From NCBI RefSeq assembly GCF_035594125.1, contig NW_026973668.1, forward strand, positions 3,542,001 through 3,606,000: DNA of 64,000 nucleotides. Direction: 5' to 3'. This DNA comes from Scylla paramamosain. Taxonomy: Eukaryota > Arthropoda > Malacostraca > Decapoda > Portunidae. Of the stretch, positions 44,916 to 55,604 are shown piece by piece. Each line of letters begins with the position of its first letter. Position 1 is the first letter of the stretch. The translations under genes and the position numbers were made by a program. Below the pieces are notes generated by a model. The model was not told the origin of the DNA and searched no databases. It saw nothing but the letters and a program-made list of their open reading frames with translations.

Positions 44916-47900
44916 GTGGGCGTGTGGCGGACGATGAGGGCAGCCCTGGCCTCGCGGCTGCTGAGGAGATCACCGCCTACAGGATGGGCCGGTGGTGGCG
45001 GCGTTGGTCTGAGGGCGGCGGTGGCCGGACAGGACAGTAGGTAGTGCACTAGCGGGTGGCGGCTGTGCCTCCCGCAGTGGTCGCACTCCTGCCCCCGAAA
45101 GTCGTCGTACAGCTGTTCCCTGGTGCAGTAGCCCAGCCTTACGCGTTGCAGCAACACGCCGTCTGCTCTGGGCTGCTGCTGGGAGGCGTCCAACGACTGG
45201 TAGCCAGTGGCGGAGGCGTACCAAGCTGCCTGTCTCTTCCTTGTTTCCAGCTGCCGGTGCGTGTGGCGGGCGCGCTTGGTTGCGGCGAGCCTGGCTCGCG
45301 CCCTCACTTGGCTCAGGCTGGGCGGCACATGCCTTGTCACCTGGGGGCCACTAGCAGCTCTCTTGGCGGCTGCATCAGCAGCCTCGTTGCCTCGTACTCC
45401 CACGTGGCTGGGTATCCAGTTGAGCCTCACCCGCCGCCCCTGCGCGGCGAGGCTCTGGAGGCTACCCAGGATGGCGGTGACGAGGCCCACGTTGTCGCTG
45501 GGATACGGCTGTTGTAGAGCCTGTAGCCCCGTTCTGGAGTCGGTGTGGAGCACCACGGTGCGCTCCCGCCGGTGTTGAGCGTGCTCCAGGGCCAGCAGGA
45601 TGGCCACCAGTTCTGTCTGCAGGGTGGAGCAGTGGTCGGGAGTCCTCTCACACACCTCGGCCCCTCTGGTGATGGCAGCAGCGCCCGTCCTTCCGCTGTC
45701 AGGGTCAGCCGAGCCGTCGGTGTAGTACACAACACTGTCTGGCTCGGTGACCTGCGCCATGGCCATGAAGGCGTGCTGCCGCATCTCCTCCACGGCGCAG
45801 AGCGCCTTGCTGGCGGGCAGCTGTGTGGCGGAGAACTCTGCCGCGGGTGGCTCCCACGGGGGTGGGGCGCGGAAGGTGGGGGCAGGGAGGTCCGCCTGTG
45901 GCCAGTTCTCCATGCGAGCCAGGTTGTGGGTAGCCAGCGTGCACTGCAGCAGCCACGGGTTGCGGCGGAGAGATTCGGCACCCTGCGTCCCCGCCAGCCT
46001 TAGTCTCCTCTGTGTCACTCCCTCCGCGTCACGCTGCAGCACCCTCGCTACGCGGCAGGCCGTGATCTGCTGTACCCTGGTGGTGAGGGGTACCAGTCTG
46101 GTCTCGCTCTGCATGACGCATGCGCTGGACCACCTCGGTGCCCCCAGCATGGTCCTCATTGCGGTGTTTTGTAGCACCTCGATCCGCTCCTGCTGGTTTG
46201 GAGAGAGTGCTATGAGGACGGGGGCGCTGTAATCCACCAGCGAGCGAACAGCGTGCACGTAGTACTGGCGCAGGACGGAAAAAGTGGCGCCCGCGCTGAT
46301 TCGTGTCATGGCCCGCATCACGTTCAGCCTAGACTGCGTCCTCTCCCTCAGGTAGGCGGCGTGGGCTGTGAAGGACAGCCGCTTGTCCACCCACACACCG
46401 AGGTACTGGTAGGAGTTGGTCCATGCCAGCTCAACTCCCTGGACGCGGAGCTGCCAGGTTGGGTCTGCCGCCTTCACCATCATGGCCCGGGACTTCTCTG
46501 CCGAGATCTTGAGCCCCAGGTCCTGGCATTTCCCGCTGATGAGGTCGAGTGCCTGCTGCGTCCTCCTGAGCTTGTTGCCCCTTCCGGTGACGACGAGGGC
46601 GAGGTCATCGGCGTAGCTCAGCAGGACGGTGCCAGCGTGGAAAGGCAGTGCCACTAGCTGTTCCATCAGCAGGTTGAACAGTAGAGGGCTGAGGATGCCG
46701 CCCTGGGGCGTCCCGTTCTCAAGTACCTTGAAGGTCGACCTCAGGCCCTGGAACCTAACCCTGGCGCGGCGGCGCTGCAGGTAGTCGCGGAGCCAGGCCA
46801 GCAGCCTTCCTCGCACCCCTTTCCGCACGAGTGCGTCGAGGATGGCGTGAGGGCTGGCTAGCTCGAACGCCTTCTCGAGGTCGATGAAGACGATGACGGC
46901 GGGGCGGTGGTCAATTTGGGTCAGCAGGGCGAGGATGCTGTCTGCCGTGCTCACTCCGCGGGTGTAGCCGAACACATGTGGGTGAGAGGGCCCCACGCGC
47001 CACTGTAGCCGCGCGAGCACCATCCTCTCAGCCGTTTTGGCCGTGCAGCTGAGGAGAGAGATGGGTCTGATCTTGGTGGGCTCCCTCGGCTTTGGAATCG
47101 GCTGAATGTCGGCTTCCTTCCACGCGGGCGGCAGACAGCCCGCCATCCATGAGGCGTTGATGGTGGCCAACAGCGCGGCGTCCCCAGCCGGCCCAGCGTG
47201 CGCCAACATGGAGTATGGCACGCCGTCCGCCCCCGCTGCCGTGTCGCGGCCTCTCCTCCTAGCCCGCTCCAGCTCTTGAAGGGAGAAGGGCTGGTCAGTC
47301 ACGTCGGCTTCCTCCATCGCCTCCCTGACAGCCTCGTCGCGGTGTGGTCGGAGCTGCTGCTGGATGCGTTGTGTCTGGGGAGGAAGCTGGTCACTGGAGC
47401 TCCGCGTGGTGAACATGGTGGCAAGCCTCTCTGCCTCCTGCTGCGGGTGCGGGTGGGCGGGCGGGCGGGGCGGGGCAGCGCCGGAGGCTGTCCTCACGCT
47501 CCTCCACAGCTGGCCTAGAGACGTGTGGTGGCTAAAAGTGGCGCACCACTCCAGCCACTTAGCCTCTCTGGCCCTCAGGGATACCTGCCGTGCGCGGGCC
47601 ACCACATCCTGTAGGAGTCTTAGGTTGTTGGGGTTGGGGCGCCTTTTGTACAGTTTTCTGTGCTGGTTGACACGGTGGTTGTGCTCGCGCACCTCTTCGT
47701 TGTAGTACCACCAGTCTGTCCGGTGGCGGCGGCTCGGGGTGCACCTGGGGATGGCTGCGGCGGCTGCGGTCTGGATGGCCGTCGTCAGGTCCCTCTCCTG
47801 CTGATGTAGGTCGGCGGGCGGCTGATAGGCGGCCCACCACTCGTCAAGAGAGGCCTGAAACTTGGTCCAGTCCGCTCTCCTTATGTTCCAGCGTGGGGGC

Positions 47901-48619
47901 GGGCGGGGTGGGACCGGCGGGGCCACTGGGAGGGTGGTGAGGGTGGCAAAGTGGTCGCTGGTGAGGGTCGGGTGCACCTGCCACGTAGCGCCTGCCGCCA
48001 GGTCACTCGAGACCAACGTGAGGTCAAGCCTTCCTCCCCGGGTGTGGGTGGCCTCCCCTGTGTTGAGAAGGCACACGTGAGGGATTTCCTCGAGCAGCAC
48101 GACCAGGTGGCGGCCCGTTTCGTTGGCTGGGGACGGTGACTGTAGCATGGGGTGGTGGGCGTTGAGGTCGCCCGCAACCAAGAGACTGGAGTGGGAGGCG
48201 AGGGTGAGAAGCTCTCCTGCCTCCAGCTGGTGTCGCTGGCTCCTGTATACGTTGTATACCAGGAGCGGGAGACTTCCCACCTGCAGCTCCAGCGCCAGGA
48301 CCTCCACTCCGTCCCCGCAGTTGACTGGGGCTGCAACCCTGCGGTGAGGGATTGTGCTCCTCACCAGCGCTGCACAGCCTCGGGTGCCCTCCGCTGTGGG
48401 GAGCGAGTGAAGGGTGTAGCCCGCCACCCTCCATTCAAAGTCGGCGGGCGTCAGTGTTTCCTGGAGGAGCACAACGTCAAGGTGCTCCTCGAAGACGGCC
48501 TGTAGGACTTGATGTTTCTTGGGTCGCAGGCCCTGCACGTTCCATTGCAGGACTCTGAGCCTGGGGGGCCCTGCAGGCTGGTCCGCGTGGGTGGCGCCCT
48601 CAGCATATCTCCTCTCCAT
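44870..48619 (-). CDS. I-like ORF2: endonuclease, reverse transcriptase, RNase H
   Basis: 1,249 codons from ATG at 48619. Endonuclease: LQWNVQGLRPKK (residue ~24), LLQETL, AGDLNAHHP, TSDHFATL (~220). Reverse transcriptase: IRPISLLSCTAKTAERM, FIDLEKAFELA, NGTPQGGILSPLLFNLL and SYADDLALVV with catalytic DD near 668. RNase H: YYTDGSADP (~966), TELVAILLALEHA, LHTDSRTGLQAL and GNEAADAAAKRA, so all four acidic residues are present. A CDHCGRHSRHPLVHYLLSC knuckle lies near 1176. It would nick, reverse transcribe and remove RNA from the hybrid. The ATG lies 20 nt before the ORF1 stop, so translation probably couples by reinitiation. Confidence 0.95.
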   Translation of the reverse strand: MERRYAEGATHADQPAGPPRLRVLQWNVQGLRPKKHQVLQAVFEEHLDVVLLQETLTPADFEWRVAGYTLHSLPTAEGTRGCAALVRSTIPHRRVAAPVNCGDGVEVLALELQVGSLPLLVYNVYRSQRHQLEAGELLTLASHSSLLVAGDLNAHHPMLQSPSPANETGRHLVVLLEEIPHVCLLNTGEATHTRGGRLDLTLVSSDLAAGATWQVHPTLTSDHFATLTTLPVAPPVPPRPPPRWNIRRADWTKFQASLDEWWAAYQPPADLHQQERDLTTAIQTAAAAAIPRCTPSRRHRTDWWYYNEEVREHNHRVNQHRKLYKRRPNPNNLRLLQDVVARARQVSLRAREAKWLEWCATFSHHTSLGQLWRSVRTASGAAPPRPPAHPHPQQEAERLATMFTTRSSSDQLPPQTQRIQQQLRPHRDEAVREAMEEADVTDQPFSLQELERARRRGRDTAAGADGVPYSMLAHAGPAGDAALLATINASWMAGCLPPAWKEADIQPIPKPREPTKIRPISLLSCTAKTAERMVLARLQWRVGPSHPHVFGYTRGVSTADSILALLTQIDHRPAVIVFIDLEKAFELASPHAILDALVRKGVRGRLLAWLRDYLQRRRARVRFQGLRSTFKVLENGTPQGGILSPLLFNLLMEQLVALPFHAGTVLLSYADDLALVVTGRGNKLRRTQQALDLISGKCQDLGLKISAEKSRAMMVKAADPTWQLRVQGVELAWTNSYQYLGVWVDKRLSFTAHAAYLRERTQSRLNVMRAMTRISAGATFSVLRQYYVHAVRSLVDYSAPVLIALSPNQQERIEVLQNTAMRTMLGAPRWSSACVMQSETRLVPLTTRVQQITACRVARVLQRDAEGVTQRRLRLAGTQGAESLRRNPWLLQCTLATHNLARMENWPQADLPAPTFRAPPPWEPPAAEFSATQLPASKALCAVEEMRQHAFMAMAQVTEPDSVVYYTDGSADPDSGRTGAAAITRGAEVCERTPDHCSTLQTELVAILLALEHAQHRRERTVVLHTDSRTGLQALQQPYPSDNVGLVTAILGSLQSLAAQGRRVRLNWIPSHVGVRGNEAADAAAKRAASGPQVTRHVPPSLSQVRARARLAATKRARHTHRQLETRKRQAAWYASATGYQSLDASQQQPRADGVLLQRVRLGYCTREQLYDDFRGQECDHCGRHSRHPLVHYLLSCPATAALRPTPPPPAHPVGGDLLSSREARAALIVRHTPTDLMLRVLRAASPPR

Positions 48620-50387
48620 GTTGGTGGTGAAGGTCTGGTGGTTGGAGGGAGGGGCACAGACGTGGGTCCCTCGAGTTCAGCGGTGGTGGCAGGAGGCCGC
48701 ACTCAGAGATGGCCGTGGCCGTCTCCTGGCGGAGAAGCGCGTCCAGATCGTCCCGCCTAGCGGGGACGTGATCAGGGCTGGCAAGCAGCTCCGCCATCAA
48801 CTGCACCATCCGCGCCACGAGGCAGTTGACCACCGCGCGGGTTTCTTCGCTGAGACAGGCGGGCACCCCGTGGAGAGGATCGCTCGGGACCATGGCTCTC
48901 CTCCTCACCGTTGTCGGTGCTGGGCCTGTCGCCGCACGGGCGGGGGCGTCGCCGGGAGGGTCTCTCCCTTGTGTGCCGCTGCTCGGGTGGTGGGGCTTGG
49001 CTCGAGCATGCTTGGTAGGGGTGCTACCTGAGCGAGTGGAGGGGTGGGCGGAGGGGGTGCGGCTCTCCGTGCCTATGGCTGGAGGCTGTACCTCGGGTCG
49101 GCGGTGAGGGGGTTGCCGGTTAATCTCTTCCGGTCTTGCCGCTGGCTGGGACGGGGGTGGGGGGGTGGCTGAGGGGGCCTGCCGCGGGACCCAAGCTGAC
49201 CTGACTGGAGGTGGGGCGGGTGCAACGGGATCTCGCGCTGACCTTCCTGGCTGGCCACGTGGTGGATGCTGTTGCTGCTGGGGCTGAGCGATCTGTTGCC
49301 GGGGCTGCCCATGCGACGCTGTATGGTGACGTCGACGTTGCCGCCTTGGTGGCGCCTGAAACTGCTGTTGTTGCTGCTGGCGTGAACGAGGCATCCTACG
49401 GAGCCTCTCAGGGCACTGGGGGTTCCACGCGTGGTGGTTTTTCCCACAGTTTGGGCACCTGGCGGTGGTTGCCTCGTTGGCCTTATGGCGGGCGATGCAC
49501 TCCTCCGTCGGGTGGGGCAGGCTGCACACGCCGCACCTGGCGGCATGTTCGCACCGCGCCTGCAGGTGGTTGTACCGTTGGCACCTGTAACATCTTACAG
49601 GCTCACCTTGGTAGGGGCGCAGGGAGTATCTGCCCCAGCAGCCGAGATCCAACTTGGCGGGCGGCGGCCCCACACACACAAGTAGCACCTGTCTCGTGGG
49701 CAACTTGTCCCTCCTGGAGGTCAGACGCTGGGCGGAGGTCACCTGAGGGTGAGCCTCTACCGCCTCGAGAGGCAGGTCGAGCGGGTAGCGCTCCAGCACC
49801 ACCTTGTGCCTCTTTTCGCTTGGGTCGAGGAGGAGCACCCTGTTTCCTTCCTCCGCGATGCGGCGCAGGAGTGCCGTGGAATCCTCGTCCTTGGGCGTGA
49901 CCACGTGCTCACCCTTGAGATTAACCCTTACCTGTATCCGAAGGGTCGGATACTCCCTCTCGAGGGCAGAGATGGCTCGGTAAGAGTTCTCGTATTCGCC
50001 CAGGCTGCCCAGCTTGAACTTGGGCCTCGGGGGCTGGTGGCGGCGAGCTCGGCTGGTCGTGACGGTAGTCCATCCTTGCTCCTCACCGCCGTCCTGCTGC
50101 TGCTGCGGCACCACGTCGCTGAAAACGGAGAGGTCGAGTGGGGCCCAGTCCGCTTCGGTAGCGTTGTCCTCCTGCCATGAAGGCTGGAGGCTGCGGGTGG
50201 CTCGCTTCGGTGAGCGCTCATCACTGCTGCTGTCCTCCAGCAGGTTACGGGCCGCTTTCTTGGGCGTGGAGCACTTTAGGGATGCTGAAGAAGAGGATGC
50301 TCTTGCCCTCTTCCCTGAACCGTTGTTCAGCACTAGCACTTGGTCACTGTTGAATGCCACGACGATTGAACGAGGCGGGAACGACAC
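48600..50387 (-). CDS. I-like ORF1: gag-like RNA-binding protein, no AUG start
   Basis: The frame is open from a TAA at 50397-50399 to the TGA at 48600, nearly 600 codons, but has no ATG before about residue 333, downstream of its key domain. A GTG at 50387 is listed as start only for convenience. Three zinc knuckles near residues 265-330 (CYRCQRYNHLQARC, CGVCSLPHPTEEC, CPNCGKNHHAWNPQC) are the RNA-binding mark of gag-like ORF1 proteins of I, Jockey and R1 elements. A basic-Ser N-terminus and a Pro/Gln-rich tail flank them. It should coat the element's RNA. Translation must use a non-AUG codon or an unusual entry. Confidence 0.85.
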   Translation of the reverse strand: MSFPPRSIVVAFNSDQVLVLNNGSGKRARASSSSASLKCSTPKKAARNLLEDSSSDERSPKRATRSLQPSWQEDNATEADWAPLDLSVFSDVVPQQQQDGGEEQGWTTVTTSRARRHQPPRPKFKLGSLGEYENSYRAISALEREYPTLRIQVRVNLKGEHVVTPKDEDSTALLRRIAEEGNRVLLLDPSEKRHKVVLERYPLDLPLEAVEAHPQVTSAQRLTSRRDKLPTRQVLLVCVGPPPAKLDLGCWGRYSLRPYQGEPVRCYRCQRYNHLQARCEHAARCGVCSLPHPTEECIARHKANEATTARCPNCGKNHHAWNPQCPERLRRMPRSRQQQQQQFQAPPRRQRRRHHTASHGQPRQQIAQPQQQQHPPRGQPGRSARDPVAPAPPPVRSAWVPRQAPSATPPPPSQPAARPEEINRQPPHRRPEVQPPAIGTESRTPSAHPSTRSGSTPTKHARAKPHHPSSGTQGRDPPGDAPARAATGPAPTTVRRRAMVPSDPLHGVPACLSEETRAVVNCLVARMVQLMAELLASPDHVPARRDDLDALLRQETATAISECGLLPPPLNSRDPRLCPSLQPPDLHHQHGEEIC

Positions 50388-50462
50388 ACGTGGTATTTAG
50401 GGTAGGTCAGAGGGAGCGTGGCAGCGACCACGTCCGACCCCGACCGTGGCCCAATCGTGACT

Positions 50463-50474
50463 TGGCGGTTCAAC
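50463..50474. repeat. Target site duplication, right, of the I-like element
   Basis: TGGCGGTTCAAC, identical to 44488-44499. Confidence 0.9.
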
Positions 50475-51848
<1,374 letters not shown>

Positions 51849-51879
51849 TTGATTTGTTGATTTGTTTCTCCATATAGAG

Positions 51880-53755
51880 TGCTATTCATGCTTTTTAGCG
51901 TTTTTTTTTTTTTTTTTACCAAAGAAGCTCAAAAACATACATAACACTCGTTTCTGGTAATGTCTTTTCGTTTCTCCGTATAGGGTGTTTTGCATGTATT
52001 TTGGTGTTTTTCTATGCAATAAGCTCAAAACACTAAAATACTTGTTTTGGAAAAGTTATTCTCCTTTTCCATAAAGAGTGTTTTGCATGAGTCTTAAAGT
52101 TTTAGTACATAAGGAGTGAAAATAGATGTTTTGGTATTTTTTTTGTCTTACTTATACGAGTTTTCCATACTTTTTTTTTTTTTTTTTTTTTTGCGTTTAG
52201 GTTCATAGCACATTCATGAACACTCAAAGGACACGTTTCTTGAAATCTCTCTTCTTTTCGCCATGAAGGGTGCTTTGCATGCATTTTATCGGTTTGGTGT
52301 GAAATACACTCAAAGTAAACGTTTTTCCATATAGAGTTATTTATGTGTTATCCCGTTTTGGGGCTCAAGGTTAAAAACACTCATAATAAATGTTCATCGC
52401 AGTGTGTTTTCATTTCCCATATAGGGTACTTCTCATGGAATTTGGCATTTTTTTTTTTTACGTAAGAAGTTTAAAAACACTCAAAATTCTTGTTTTTGGT
52501 AATGTTATCCTGTTTCGCTATAAATCGTGTTTTGCATGACTCTTAGCTTTTTGCTACGAAATTAAGTCAAAACACTTAAATGCCACATTTTTGGTAATAA
52601 AGTAAAAAACAATGAAATGTCACGTTTTTTTTTTTTTTATAATAATTTCTATTCACATATAGGATGCCTTCCATGTTTTGTAGGCTTCTGTTGCCTAGCA
52701 CGCTCATAAACACTCAAAAGACACGTTTCTGGAAAGGTCGTTTCCTTTCTCGATAGATGCATATATATTTTCTGTTTCTCTATAAAAGGATAAAAGGTTT
52801 TGTATGCGTTTAAGCGCTTTGGTACGTAAATAGTTGAAAACACTCAAGAGACACGCTTTTGCTAATGATTTATCTTTTTCCATATAGTGTTATTTTTATG
52901 CTTTTTAACATTTATCGTGGCTAACACCCTGAAAACTCCCAAAAGACACAATTCAGTTAATGACCTTTCCTGTCCCCATTAAAGGTGGCTTTGCATGCAT
53001 TTTGGCGTTTGGTACCTAACACTGGGAAAAACGCTCAAAATACGTCTTTGGTAATGATGCTTTGTTTCGCCATAGAGAGTGCTATTCATGCCTTTTAACA
53101 TTTTGATACCTAAGATTTTAATAACTCTTATAACATACATTTCTCTTAATACTATTTTCTTTCACCATATAGAGTACTTTTCATGCATTTTAGAATTTTT
53201 CTACGTAACAAGCTGAAAATCTATGGAAATACACGTTTTTGGTAAAGTTGTACATTTTCTACATAAAGGGTGTTTTCTCTGCTTTTTAGCATTTTGGTAC
53301 GCAAGTAGCTTATTTTTGGTAATATATTCTTTTCCCATATAGGGTACTCTCGATGGCTTCTAGCGTTTTGGTCCCTAACACGTCCATAATTACTGAACAA
53401 AAACGTTTCTTAAAATGTCGTTCCTTTCACCATATAAGGTGCTTTACATGCATTTTAGCTTTCTGGTACCTAACAATGTTAATTAAACTGAAAATACACG
53501 TTTTTAGGTAGTGTTGTTCTGTTTCTCCATAAGTTTTAGCGTTTTGGTAATTGAGAAGTTCAAAAACATTCACAATACATGTTTCTCGTAATGTATTTTT
53601 TGTCTCCCCATACAGGTTGCTTTGCATTTATTTTGGCGTTCATGTACGTCACAAGCTCAAAACACTGAAAATACTTGTTTATGGTAATGCTACTCTGTGT
53701 CTCCATAAAGGGTGTTTTGAGTGCGTTTTAGCATTTTGGTACGTATGTACTAGAA
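51880..53755. repeat. Old diverged satellite with a unit near 95 bp
   Basis: About 20 poorly conserved units sharing, in order, CCATATAGGGTG, TTTGCATGCATTTTAGC, TTTTGGTACGTAA, CTCAAAACACTCAAAA, TACACGTTTTTGGTAATG. Spacing between successive TTGCATG-type motifs is mostly 90-105 bp. Divergence is high, unlike the minisatellite next door. No gene. Confidence 0.75.
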
Positions 53756-54116
53756 TGTAGGAAAAAGAAGAGAAAAAGAAAAAGAGGAAGAAAGGATGGG
53801 AGATGGTGATAGCGGATAGTAGGAGGTGGCGGATGGTGGATTGCGGATGTTGGAAAGTGGCGGATGATGGAAGGTGGCAGATGGTGCATGGCGGTTGATG
53901 AAAGGTGGCGGATGGCGGATGTTGGAGGTGGCGGATGGCGGATGTTGGAGGTGGCAGGCGGTGGATGACACGAGCCGCCTGCCACTTCATATCGTACGAA
54001 AACTGCCACCTCCCAATAACATCCATCATCCAGCACCTCAACATCACCCATCCACCACCTCACATCACCCATTCACTACCTCACACCACGCATCATCCGC
54101 CACCTCCCAGATGGAT
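53756..54116. repeat. Irregular proximal part of the minisatellite, with an inverted patch
   Basis: 53800-53960 has irregular G-rich units (GGTGGCGGATGGCGGATG). At 53951-53985 the hairpin GTGGCAGGCGG/CCGCCTGCCAC reverses orientation, and to 54108 units are C-rich (CCACCTCCCAATAACATCC). A second near-palindrome, GCCACCTCCCA facing TGGGTGGTGGC at about 54100-54128, restores the G-rich orientation. Confidence 0.8.
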
Positions 54117-55604
54117 GGTGGGTGGTGGCGATGGTGGCTGTTGGATGTTGGGAGGTGGCGATGGTGGCTGTTGGATGTTGGGTGGTGGCGATGGTGGCTG
54201 TTGGATGTTGGGTGGTGGCGATGGTGGCTGTTGGATGTTGGGTGGTGGCGATGGTGGCAGTTGGATGTTGGGAGGTGGCGATGGTGGCTGTTGGATGTTG
54301 GGAGGTGGCGATGGTGGCTGTTGGATGTTGGGTGGTGGCGATGGTGGCTGTTGGATGTTGGGAGGTGGCTGTTGGATGTTGGGAGGTGGCGATGGTGGCT
54401 GTTGGATGTTGGGAGGTGGCGATGGTGGCTGTTGGATGTTGGGAGGTGGCGATGGTGGCTGTTGGATGTTGGGAGGTGGCGATGGTGGCTGTTGGATGTT
54501 GGGATATGGCTGTTGGATGTTGGGAGGTGGCGATGGTGGCTGTTGGATGTTGGGAGGTGGCGATGGTGGCTGTTGGATGTTGGGTGGTGGCGATGGTGGC
54601 TGTTGGATGTTGGGAGGTGGCGATGGTGGCTGTTGGATGTTGGGAGGTAGCGATGGTGGCTGTTGGATGTTGGGTGGTGGCGATGGTGGCTGTTGGATGT
54701 TGGGAGGTGGCTGTTGGATGTTGGGAGGTGGCGATGGTGGCTGTTGGATGTTGGGAGGTGGCGATGGTGGCTGTTGGATGTTGGGAGGTGGCGAAGGTGG
54801 CTGTTGGATGTTGGGAACTGGCTGTTGGATGTTGGGTGGTGGCAATGGTGGCTGTTGGATGTTGGGAGGTGGCGATGGTGGCTGTTGGATATTGGGAGGT
54901 GGCGATGGTGGCTGTTGGATGTTGGGAGGTGGCGATGTTGGCTGTTGGATGTAGGGAGGTGGCGATGGTGGCTGTTGGATGTTGGGAGGTGGCGATGGTG
55001 GCTGTTGGATGTTGGGAGGTGGCTGTTGGATGTTGGGTGGTGGCGATGGTGGCTGTTGGATGTTGGGAGGTGGCGATGGTGGCTGTTGGATGTTGAGTGG
55101 TGGCGATGGTGGCTGTTGGATGTTGGGTGGTGGCGATGGTGGCTGTTGGATGTTGGGTGGTGGCGATGGTGGGTGTTGTATGGTGGGTGGTGGCCGTTGG
55201 ATGTTGGGAGGTGGCGGTGGTGGCTGTTGTATGTTGGGTGGTGGCGATGGTGGCTGTTGGATGTTGGGAGGTGGCTGTTGGATGTTGGGAGGTGGCGATG
55301 GTGGCTGTTGGATGTTGGGAGGTGGTGATGGTGGCTGTTGGATGTTGGGTGGTAGCGATGGTGGCTGTTTTATGGTGGGTGGTGGCGATGGTGGCTGTTG
55401 TATGTTGGGTGGTGGCGATGGTGGCTGTTGGATGTTGGGAGGTGGCGATGGTGGCTGTTGGATGTTGGGAGGTGGCGATGGTGGCTGTTGAATGCTGCGA
55501 TGTGGCGATGGTGGCTGTTGGATGTTGGATGGTGGCGATGGTGGCTGTTGGATGTTGGGAGGTGGCGATGGTGGCTGTTGGATGTTGGGAGGTGGCGATG
55601 GTGG

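Larger units (their letters stand above)
44500..50462 (-). mobile_element. I-superfamily non-LTR retrotransposon, complete
   Basis: 5,963 bp between perfect 12-bp duplications. Minus-strand order: a 75-nt leader, gag-like ORF1 with three zinc knuckles, ORF2 with endonuclease, reverse transcriptase and RNase H, and a 3' UTR with a two-copy tandem repeat and AATAAA at 44520-44525. The 3' terminus TAATAATAAAAATAAT recalls the TAA tails of I elements, and the presence of RNase H fits the I group. No frameshift or stop was found, so it may be competent. High GC content sets it apart from its AT-rich flanks. Confidence 0.9.

Noticed and set aside
45056..50400. Many plus-strand and alternate minus-strand frames across the I-like element
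   Set aside because: GC-rich coding DNA yields long shadow frames; only the two minus-strand ORFs carry domains.
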